Positions 1 to 10,064 of a DNA stretch of 64,000 nucleotides are shown one piece after another. The stretch's first letter is position 1. The number at the start of each line of letters is the position of its first letter. The stretch is from NCBI GenBank assembly GCA_004335835.1, contig RWJK01001787.1:29572-93571 (forward strand), written 5' to 3'. The position numbers and the translations under genes are program-made. This stretch comes from Scenedesmus sp. ARA3. Its lineage: Eukaryota > Chlorophyta > Chlorophyceae > Sphaeropleales > Scenedesmaceae. Under the pieces are notes generated by a model. The model had not been told where the DNA came from. It searched no databases and saw only the letters and a program-made list of their open reading frames with translations.

Positions 1-228
1 AGTGTTGCATGTACAGTAGCATATCTGTGTGTTTGTGAGAGCCGTCATCGGCCACTGGCTACACGAGTGCTGCTTATCAGTTTTGGCAGCAAGCTATCCC
101 ATAAGCAGCTAGAGGCTTGAAGAAAGGCAGGCTGCATCTTCCATATAAGCCAGTGTCTGGACGCATCTCACAAGCCAATCTGATCATGTTGTCCTGTGCT
201 TGCTTTGCTGTGTCGTGCTGTCCTGCAG

Positions 229-370
229 GGGCAGCAAGTATGTGGAGGACCGCTACACTGGCGCCCGCTTCCAGCCAGAGTGTGCGGGGCAGGTGTCACC
301 GCTGGGCGACATAGTGCAGATTGGCGCTGACGCAAGCGGGCTGCTGATCTCACCCACGCAAGTGCGGTAG
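229..370 (+). CDS. Terminal exon of an unidentified upstream gene (partial)
   Basis: A polypyrimidine stretch ending in CTGCAG at 223-228 is followed by an open frame of 46 codons from 230 that ends in TAG at 368-370; base 229 completes a split codon. The peptide contains KYVEDRYTGARF and GQVSPLGDIVQIG, and codon use is GC-rich as in the AdhE exons. The rest of the gene lies before the window. I do not recognise the family and assign no function. The next gene starts about 1.36 kb downstream on the same strand. Confidence 0.5.
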
Positions 371-1727
371 CAGCAGCAGGTAGCAGCAGCAGCTGTGGCA
401 TGCGTGGTGGAGGCAGCATGCGAGGCTGCTGTCCATCAGGCAGTGCAGCTGGGGTTGATGAGGCGGGGTAGGGACATGGGTGGGAGGCAGGGGGGCGGGG
501 GGACACTTATCTGACTGGCTGGTCACATCTGCTGGGCTCTTCTGTGGACAAATGTGGCGCAGACACGTTGGCCGCAGCCTGCAGGAGCGATGCACACTCA
601 TGTTGTTGGAGTGTCCTGAGGTGTGAGTGCGATTGAGCTGGTGGTTGCTGACAACGACTGCGTGGCCATACGGTGTTTGGTGCAGCAGCTGCTGCTGTTG
701 CAATGCCACAGCGCATCCTGTGTTGTAGCTGGAGGCTGCAACTGGCAGCCTGCCGCGAATTTGGCATTTTCCTTGTAGCATGGTGACTGCACCATCTTGT
801 AGTGCTATGCACAACTGTGCATTGCCGGCTCATCAAACCACTGCGTTGGTAACACGATGATGATGATGGTTCACCCCAATACTTGCGCACATTGAACACC
901 ATGTTGACGCATCAGAGTGACTGTGACGCATTGAAAGCAACAGGGGCAGCCATTGGCTCAATGGCACATGCGCACAATGTTTCGTGAAATGCCATGATCA
1001 CGTTGCAGACCTAAGCAGCGAACCTTCCCGCTCTGCTGCAATGCTGCAATGTAACTTGGGCTGCCGTTACCACCCACATCAAGTGTGAGTATCTGCAGAT
1101 ACTCACATCTGTGTGAGATAGCTGAAGGTTGCAGGCTGTGAGGGGTACATTACATCTAAGCAAACCCTAGCCCCTCGGAACACACATTAAATTCAGATAA
1201 GTTGGACATGGACAACAGCCAACGGGGATTTGGCGCAGGAAGCTTGAGCACCAGACAACATAAGTGGGCCAAGCCTCCGTAACTCGATGGTGATCACCAG
1301 GGACCCTTGATCAGCCAAACAAGACGCCCAACATGTGGTGTGATATTAGTCATTGTGGACTACATCAACGTTTTCTGACGTTCGCTTCACTGTGGTGCCC
1401 AACTTGGCAACTAGGGCGCTGCTGCCCCGCCTGGAACAGCTCCCGGCACTGATGGTGGCGGTTGGCAGTCAACGTCTGCCTGGTTTTTTTTTTAGATTTG
1501 AATCAAACGTGGTGGCCAAGCCGGGCATTTGCATCGTCATGCTAAACGCGCTAAGCCCTCGTGACACGTCTCGACAACCCCTCTTCTTCATCTTAGCCCG
1601 CGCACGCCGGTGAGGCCTCAAACGTGACCTGGACAAATGCAAGAAAGTTGAGAACCTGACTGATAGTGACAAACGTAGGCGGCCTGCTGCAGATTCCGTG
1701 AACGAGCAAAACAGCACCTAAGCAACC
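371..1727. other. Intergenic stretch upstream of AdhE
   Basis: No gene is visible. The stretch should hold the 3' UTR of the preceding gene and the AdhE promoter and 5' UTR. It contains a 24-bp perfect palindrome at 1084-1107 and one GTAC core at 1145-1148. GTAC is the core bound by the SBP-domain regulator CRR1 in copper- and hypoxia-responsive Chlamydomonas promoters; a single four-base match is weak evidence. Confidence 0.4.
1084..1107. promoter_or_regulatory. 24-bp perfect palindrome upstream of AdhE
   Basis: The half-site TGTGAGTATCTG is followed immediately by its exact reverse complement, with no spacer. It lies 620 bases before the AdhE start codon. A perfect palindrome of this length is compatible with a dimeric transcription-factor site or a hairpin in the transcript. 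No known factor is assigned. Confidence 0.35.
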
Positions 1728-4700
1728 ATGCAGCTGACCGGCAGGACGTCGGTGGCCAGCGGCCGCTCTGCATCCAGGGATCTGGCACCAGTCCGGCCAA
1801 GCAGGCCTCGTGCAGCTCGTGTGAGCGCCGAGTACATCGGTGACAAGAAGAACAACCCTGCTCCTGCAGCAGCAGCCCCCGTCAAGGAGGAGACAACGGT
1901 TTCAAATTCTTTGAAGCCTACTCCAGTTGTAGAGGCAAAGCCAGCGCCCGTGGCAGCAGCTCCAGCAGCAGAAGCGAAGCCCGACGCGCTTGCGGACCTG
2001 CAGGGCCTCAAGGAGATTATCAACACAGCATGTGCTGCTCAAGAAGTTTACGAGGAGTTCTCTCAGGCGGACGTGGACCACATTTTCAAGGCAGCAGCTT
2101 CCGCTGCGAGTGCTGCGCGCATCGAGCTGGCAGTTATGGCCGTGGAGGAGACAAAGATGTAAGTGGTGAACCAGTTTGATTGGGGTTTGTGGCCTCATGC
2201 AGGTCCCAATCATGATAACTGTTGTGGCGGGTCAATGATCTGTTCCGAGACCGTGAATGGCCTTGGAACGAGCAGCAGGAGAAGCAACGGAGCCGTGTGC
2301 TTGCTGTGAATGTCTCTATTGCTGTGTTAGCGGTGGCTGTGGTGCATGCACGCCTGCTGCTCAGTCCTGATGTGCTGCTGTACTGCCTGCTGTGGCCATT
2401 GGCAAGGCTTGACTCGTTGGTCAACAGAGCACTGCTGATGCTGATGAATGCATCTTTCTGCCTGCTTACAGGGGCCTGATGGAGGATAAGGTCGTCAAGA
2501 ACCACTTTGGTGAGTCACCAGCCCGCTGTGCTGCTACAGCTATGCCACATGGTGCATGTGCCATGCATATGGCCTGGCCCGCATTCAGCAGCAGAAGTTG
2601 TGTCAGCATCTTACAGTGAACAAGCAGCTACCTGAATGCAGACAAGTGCTGCCCAACACAGCATGCTGCGCACTGTGTGATTCAAACCTCGGGGATATTC
2701 CCGCTCTCCTGTCCCAAGGCAGCAGCATCACATGGCATTTCTCGACTGTCCTCCAACCTTGCTGCTCGGCAACTGCCTGCAGCCTCCGAGTACATCTACA
2801 ACAAGTACAAGGACGTGAAGACCTGCGACGTGATTGAGGAGGATGAGCTGGACGGCATCAAGAAGGTGGCAGAGCCCATTGGCGTGATCGCAGGTGAGGG
2901 CTGGATGACGTCATGACAGCGGCTGTATGGTGATTGCAGTTCAGCAGCTGAGCAGCTGGTAGTCATCGTTGCGCTGGCTGTGAAGCAGCCGAGGTTCGTG
3001 AGCGCTCGAGCAGCGGCAGCTGTGTCAAGTCATGCCTAGATGTTGTTCTGCAAGTACTGCATGCTTAACGTTATGCCTTGCACGTTCTCTGCTGCGCCTG
3101 CAGGAATTGTGCCAACCACAAACCCTACATCTACTGTTATCTTCAAGTGCCTGCTGGCCCTCAAGACCAGGTGCGCAACTGCGCCAGTGGCAGCACAGCT
3201 GTTTTGTGCCAACTTATGGCAGCGCACCACAGCTGCTGTGGTTTGAAAACACAGACAGCATTATAGAAGAGATCTTTCGCACAACAAACATAGCATGCCA
3301 TATGGGAGCTGTGTGCAGCTTGCCGCGCGCAAGTCATGCCGCTGCCTCAGCTGCGCATTGCACCTATCGCCTACGTCTGCGCGGGTGCATCCTCGCAGGA
3401 ATGCCATCGTGCTGTCCCCTCACGTGCGTGCCGCCAAGTGCTCCATCGAGGCTGCGCGCATCGTGCGCGAGGCTGCAGAGGCAGCAGGCGCGCCCAAGGG
3501 CCTCATCCAGTGGATTGAGAAGCCCAGCCTGGCGCTGGCCACTGCGCTGATGAAGGACCCCAAGATCAACCTCATCCTGGCCACAGGTGTGGCTTGCTGG
3601 CTGCTGCATGCGCCTGTGTAGCTGCTCCTTGAAACATGCACTGCAGGGTGTTGCATGCCATGATGCCAAGAGGAGCAGTGAAGGAGGAACAATAGCCTTG
3701 TATGCTTTGCTTATACATGTGCTGAGTGTGCTCCTATGCTTGTCCTGCGCAGGTGGCCCTGGCATGGTGAAGGCAGCGTATGAGTCCGGCCACCCCTCCA
3801 TTGGTGTGGGTGCCGGCAACACGCCCGCTGTGATCGACGCGTCTGCGGACATCCCCATGGCTGTGAGCTCCATCCTCATCAGCAAGACCTTTGACAACGG
3901 CGTCATCTGCGCCAGCGAGCAGAACATGGTGGTGGAGGCCGCGGTGAGCAGCAGGCAGCCTGGCGGATTGCAGCAGGCATGGCAGGATGTGGACTCGTCC
4001 TGCAAGTTAGCAGCAGGCAGCCTGGCAGTGTGCCGGGTTCATGTTACAAGGGGTTAACGTTGTTTGGCTTGCAGGATTGCAGCGGGCACGGCAGCATTGG
4101 GATAGGTTGTCCTGCAAGTGCTTGTGAGGTGCAGAAGCAGCAGGCAGCTTGGTGTTGCGGCACCCCTGTAATGGAGTGCCGTAATGCTCTGTTTGGAAGC
4201 TGCTTACTGTACATGGTATTGATTGTTTGCCAACCCCTTGTCGCATACAAAAACTCCACCCACGCAGGTGTACGACGAGGTGGTGAAGGAGCTGAAGCTG
4301 CGCGGCGCGTACTTTATGTCCAAGGAGGAGTGCAAGAAGGCCGGCGAGACCATCCTTAAGGACGGCCGGCTCAACGCAGACGTGGTGGGCCAGAAGGCGA
4401 CCGCTCTGGCGCGCATGTTTGGCTTCGAGGTGCCTGTCACCACCAAGGTGCTGGTGGGAGAGGCCAGCCACATCGGGCACGGCGAGCCCATGAGCTACGA
4501 GAAGCTGTGCCCTGTGCTGGGTGAGTGCGTGTGAGGCTGCGGATGTGTCTTGCAGGATGCTGAATGAGGAGGCAGGGTGTCTGTTCAGCTGTGTTCGGTT
4601 GCAGAAGCGTGCGGGCTTGCTGCAGCCTGTGGCTTGCAGGATGGGAAGGCAGAGTTTGTGAAGTGTTATTGGGCACAGTAGCGCGTGTGCTTGCTGCGGG

Positions 4701-7352
4701 CTCTGTTTCAGATGTGTTGTGCTGCTGCATTGTGCAGGCATGTACAAGGCTGACGACTGGACCGACGCCGTGAAGAAGGCCAAGTCTCTGGTGGAGTTTG
4801 GCGGCCACGGCCACACCAGCTGCCTGTACACCAGCCCGCAGAACAAGGAGCACATCAACGACTTCCAGCAGGCCATGGAGACTGTGCGCATCCTCATCAA
4901 CAGCCCTGCCAGCCAGGGGTGAGTGGTGCCGGCAGGCTCACCAGAGCAGCAGCGACTGCATCACTGGCAGCAGTGTCGTGAGCATGTGCAGTGGCAATTG
5001 TATGCGTCAGGTTGGATTTTTGTGGCACACTGTTGTTGTCCGCCACTTACACTGCTTTTGCCGCTGCTGTTGTACAATTTCCCTTGTCTGCAGTGCTATC
5101 GGCGATCTGTACAACTTCCACCTGGACCCGTCCCTGACCCTGGGCTGCGGCTCCTGGGGCAGCACCAGCGTGTCCGCCAACGTGGGCCCGCAGCACCTCA
5201 TCAACGTGAAGACAGTGGCCATGCGCATGGAGAACATGCTGTGGTTCAAGGCGCCGCCCAAGATCTACTTCAAGCGCGGCAGCCTGGACCTGGCGCTGCG
5301 TGAGCTGGCCGGCCAGTGAGTTGCACTGCTGCTGTGCTGTATCGCTTGCTAGCAGTGTTGCAGCCGCTGGGCAGCGCAGGTTGTGTGAAACACAGGTAGT
5401 TGCTGTCCGCTGCAGCTGTGAAATTTTATGTTGCCTGTGAAGTGCATCTGGTCACACACATGACAGTCATGTAGGTTTTGTGAACCTCTGGCTGCTGCTG
5501 CTTTCTGACTATGCGTGCCTGCCTGCCTGCAGCAAGCGCGCGTTCATCGTGACCGACCCTCCTCTCTTCGAGATGGGCATCACCACGCAGCTCATCAACA
5601 AGCTCATCCCTCTGGGCATCCAGCCCAAGACCTTCACCAACGTGGAGCCCGACCCCACACTGGGCATGGTACAGAAGGCCATGGAGGAGCTGCGCAGCTT
5701 CAAGCCAGACCTCATCATTGCAATTGGAGGCGGCAGCCCCATGGACGCAGCCAAGCTCATGTGAGTGTGGTGGCTTGGTGTGGCTTGCTGCAGACAGCTG
5801 CTTGCAGGATGTGTCCCATGCTCCTGGCTACGTAGTTGGCCACCACTGCTGCATCTGCTCGTTGTGGGCATGGAAGAGACTTCCATGCTCACAACGAGCA
5901 GATGCAGCAGTCGAAGGTGGCAAAAAACTACGCAGCCAGGAGCATGGGATTTGGGGCGTCACACTTGTGAGGGGTGGTGGGCCTGCTGTAGCCTGCAAGC
6001 AGAGGCTGCAGCGTGCGTCTCGTGGCAGTCAGAAAGTCAGTCACGAAAGATGACTCATTTGCTGCTGCTGCTGCTGCTGCTCTGTTTTGTGACAGGTGGC
6101 TGATGTACGAGCACCCTGAGACCAAGTTTGAGGAGGTGGCTGCCAGGTTCATGGTGAGCAGCAGCGCTCGCTCGCAACGTTCTGCCTTTGTGTGCGCATC
6201 ATGCAGGGCTGCGTTAGCTGTATGTGTTGACAGCGTGCTTGTACTCAAGGCCCTTTGCGTTCTGCCTGCAGGACATCCGCAAGCGCATCAACGCCATCCC
6301 CGACCTGGGCAAGCTGGCCAAGTTTGTGGCCATCCCCACCACCAGCGGCACCGGCAGCGAGGTCACGCCCTTCGCGGTGGTGACTGACGAGAAGACCGGC
6401 ATCAAGTACCCGCTGGCCGACTATGCGCTGGTGAGAGGCCGCTGCTGCCAGTTTTGTTTGCCCTCTCATGTAGCTAGCTGGTGTTGGGCTGCAGTGTGGG
6501 TGTAAAGCAACAGTAACATCCATGCACCATCTGTGATTGACAGGCTTGTACAGGACAACTGTGATTGACAGGCTTGTACAAGACAACAACTGTTTCTGTC
6601 TTCTCACTACTTTGTTCTGTGCGCTGCCCCTTGCTGCCGCCATCAGGTGCCCAACATGGCCATCTGCGACGCTAACCTGGTCGACAGCATGCCCACGCGC
6701 CTCACCGCGTACGGCGGCCTGGACGCGCTGGTGCACGCCATGGAGAGCTACGTCAGCGTGTGCGCCACAGACTACACCAAGGGTGAGCGGACAGCTTGTG
6801 CAGCTCTGCCAGCTGCACAACTCTTCTTTTGCAGCCGGTCAACGCTGCTGCTGTGTCTTTGCTGGGCCCGCAATGAACGATGAACTTCGGCGCATGCTTG
6901 TCCCTGACCATGCATGCTGCTGCTGCTGCATGCAGGCCTGTCGCTGCAGGCCATCCGCATGGTGTTTGACTACCTGCCGCGCTCCGTGAAGAACGGCTCC
7001 AAGGACCCCATCGCCAAGGAGAAGATGCACAACGCCGCCACCATTGCCGGCATGGCCTTCGCCAACGCCTTCCTGGGCGTGTGCCACTCCATGGCGCACA
7101 AGCTGGGCGGCACGCACCACATTGCGCACGGCCTGGCCAACGCGCTGCTCATCAGCCACGTCATCCGCTACAACGCCACTGACAAGCCCTTCAAGCAGAC
7201 CTGCTTCCCGCAGTACGGTGAGTTGTTCGCTGAGTTGCCTGGTGCCTTGGGGCATCAAGCGGCTGCAAGTGTAGCGCTGTACTTGCTGTGGTCTCTTGCG
7301 TCACAGGCTGGCTATGCTTGGTGATGGAAGCGACTGCTGACACTGTGTATGC

Positions 7353-7383
<31 letters not shown>

Positions 7384-8195
7384 CGTCAACAGCTGTGCCA
7401 AAGGCGCTGGACCGCTATGCGGAGATTGCCGATGCGCTGGTGCTGGGCGGCAGCACCAAGGAGGAGAAGGTGCGCGGCATCTCTGCATTTATAGTGTTCA
7501 TGCTGTGGCTGCTGCTGCTTGCTTTAGTTAGACGTGCTGGCGTCATAGACTGCACCTGCATCCATCAGCTGCTGTTTGGAGTGCAGCACACGTGTTCTGT
7601 GCAGTTACAGCTCTGTCATTCCCTCTGCTGACGCTGCTGTGGCTGGTCATCGCTCAGGTGGTCAAGCTGATCGAGGCGGTGGAGCGGCTCAAGGCAGAGG
7701 TGGGCGTGCCCGCCACCATCAGGGAGGTGGTGGGCAGCGACAAGCCCGAGGCCGAGTGGTTCTACATGTCCTCCACACTGGACATGAGCTACCAGGCCTT
7801 CGACGACCAGTGCACGGGCGCCAACCCCAGGTGAGGGGAGGAAGAGGGAAAGGGCGGGCTGCAGGCGCAGGATGCAGAGTGCGGGGTGTTGCATAACCGG
7901 TTTGGCATCAGCACCTGCTGTAAATACTGAGACAAGTGCATCATGCAAATCGCCTGCGCGTGCTGGATGTTGCGTGCCTTGGTCTGATGCCTTGGGCGAT
8001 GCTGTTGTGCTGCTGTGTGCACGCTGCAGGTACCCGCTGGTGAAGGACCTGCGCAAGATGCTGGAGGACGCGTGGAGCAAGCCCATCCTGGACATCGTGG
8101 CCAAGGAGGGCCTGGAGTTTGTGTCGCCCGCCAGCTCCTGCCTCAAGAGCAGGCTGGACAAGCCGCACTTCCCCGCGGGCTACGGCGCGCGCTAA
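1728..8195 (+). CDS. ADHE: Bifunctional aldehyde/alcohol dehydrogenase (AdhE), 17 exons
   Basis: The enzyme converts acetyl-CoA to acetaldehyde and then ethanol in fermentation, oxidising two NADH. Exons: 1728-2158, 2472-2509, 2783-2893, 3104-3170, 3399-3586, 3753-3943, 4268-4520, 4738-4918, 5094-5315, 5533-5760, 6096-6153, 6272-6430, 6647-6782, 6936-7217, 7393-7469, 7658-7830, 8030-8195. They total 2961 nt (986 aa) and all junction phases agree. Residues 1 to about 90 are Ala/Pro-rich and basic at the start, consistent with an organelle transit peptide. The CoA-acylating aldehyde dehydrogenase half follows to about residue 560, with the catalytic Cys in GVICASEQ at about residue 331. The iron-dependent alcohol dehydrogenase half follows, with AIGGGSPMDAAK and the metal-binding histidines in CHSMAHKLGGTHHIAHG. 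The length fits algal AdhE. Introns here are nearly free of the exon echoes seen in other genes. Confidence 0.95.
5814..5949 (+). ncRNA. Long near-perfect foldback in AdhE intron 10 (candidate miRNA/siRNA precursor)
   Basis: The left arm 5814-5876 and right arm 5880-5949 are reverse complements over about 63 bp. They differ by a few mismatches and about 7 extra bases in the right arm, and a 3-base loop (AGA) separates them. The element lies wholly inside intron 10 (5761-6095) on the sense strand, so excised intron RNA would form a long duplex. Green-algal miRNA precursors are often long hairpins of this kind. A foldback transposon remnant or a template-switch inverted duplication would look the same. 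Confidence 0.4.
6531..6586. repeat. 28-bp direct repeat, two copies, in AdhE intron 12
   Basis: Two adjacent 28-base copies (6531-6558 and 6559-6586) differ at one position. Each starts CTGTGATTGACAGG. They lie between exon 12 (ends 6430) and exon 13 (starts 6647) and contain no exon sequence. Confidence 0.8.
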
Positions 8196-10064
8196 GCAGC
8201 GCAGCGCCAGGCGAGCTTGTCGGCGCTGAGTTCCGCCGTACGCAGCAATGCAGGAATGCAGCCAGATGGTGCTGGAACGTCAGCGAACATCGGTGTAGCT
8301 TACACGATGCTGTACACTTTCTGTGCTGGTTGTGTGCCTCGGCTGGTGGCAGCGGGGCTCCTCAAGAGCTTTGTATTGAAATCAGTGCCGTGAACGGGAT
8401 GCTGACACCAGTGACAGCTGCGGCGTGTGCATTATCCGTCAGGATTGTTTGAACGAGTCGCGGTCTGTTGCTGCAGCTTGCTTGTGGGGCTGGTGGCGTC
8501 AATGGTGTTTGTGGGTGGTAGGAGTGTGCTGGTACAGTCCCTTCTGGGCTTGCTGAGCAGTGGCAATGCTGGGGTTGAATAGCACAGGGGTTGAACAGCA
8601 CAGGGGGCTGTGTGACTGCTATTGATGCGAGGCGTGCTTGTGTTCTCTTGTACCGCATTCAATGTGCAACCGTTTGCCTTTGAACTGCAGGAGCTTTTGA
8701 GTGCGTGAACGAGTGTGGCGGTTGCATGCAATCATCATGCTCTGAGTTATGTCTTGTTTTGTGGGCCCAATCAATGTGCTCAGCTCACCTTGTTACGTGT
8801 GGCTTTGCAGCAGTGCTCTGGCTGCAGCAGCACAGCGCTGCATCCAGGCAGCACATGCGCATGCTGCCATCTGTGAGTTATGTGATCGCTTGTAGCGCCT
8901 GGTGGTATGAGTGGATATTGGCATGCCACATGCCTGTAAACCTACACCACAACATAGAGAGGGGGGCGGTGCAGCAACAGCATGTGGATGACTGTAAAGC
9001 ATCCTTACGGCGGTGTTGACATGCATGGAGTCGTGTGAGAGGGTGTGTATTGGGGGCATGTGTGATGTGCAGCAGGGGCCGTTCTGTACGTGTCCCATTC
9101 GCACGGTTGGTTGTGTGTTTACGGCTGCAGCACCAAGGCACTTGTGCCATATCGTGTCTCAGTGCGTTGCAGAGGTGCAGACAAATGGTTTGAAATGCAA
9201 TGCAGCAGCATGCTGCAGACCAAGGTGTGGTTGGATCAGCAGGGGCTGTTGCGCCTGGACATTAAAGTGGGGTTGTTGCCATCACATTGTGATTTAACTG
9301 TGTAACCCACTATGGTGTTTGCTGACTGACCAAGGGCCTTGCTCCCGGATTAACGATCAAGGCAACGGTTGGTACTGACTTTTGTGTCAGTGGACTTGGC
9401 ATACTTTCTGTTAAGCGGGACATAAGTTGCGAGAGAGGCTTGTTGCTACACCTCTCAACGTCAAGCATTAGGACGTATAATTGCACTTGGTTGTGTCCAC
9501 GAAAAGGCATTGCACACAAAAATCATCCGCAAGCACAGGTCGCAGCTGGCATGGTGGTGCACACAGACATGGGCTGAACCTGCTTATTACAACTTGCCTA
9601 AATGAAATCACGAAATAGAGCACAGTTTCGTTATAAGTTTGTAAACTGGTAGGGCTGGATGAAAACAACGTGCCGGATTTGAAAGGACAGCTGTGCAACA
9701 GCACTTCATGCCTGCGCTGTGCCGGTGTGCGCTCGCTAGGCGTTTGGGCGACTCGAACCATGATCAAGTCAGTCTAAGCACCAGTTTCAAGATATCCTGG
9801 TAACAGAAGGCGAAGAGAGGACCTGCTGGGTGCAGTGACAATTGTCCCGGAACCTCAATCCCGTCAAAGTCATCAAAGCGCCGCTGCCGCGCACAAAGCT
9901 TGCGTACTACACGCTGTAACTAATGAGTTATATCCAAAGGGAAGCTTGAACCGACAGAACTGCAGCCTGAAATGTTTCAGCTGGTTACACCTTTCTACTG
10001 AGCGAGTCTCTCAGCCTAAATAGTTAAACAGCATCATATCAGCCGTCTTACTAGCTCGGGGACC
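8196..10064. other. AdhE 3' UTR and intergenic stretch
   Basis: No further gene is supported. Copies of TGTAA, the usual green-algal polyadenylation signal, occur at 8935-8939, 8993-8997 and 9301-9305. Any of these could end the AdhE transcript. The rest should include the promoter of the transporter that starts at 10065. Confidence 0.4.

Noticed and set aside
9735..9752. GGTTCGAGTCGCCC on the minus strand resembles a tRNA box B
   Set aside because: Flanking bases do not form a T stem, and no acceptor stem or box A is found at the right distance.
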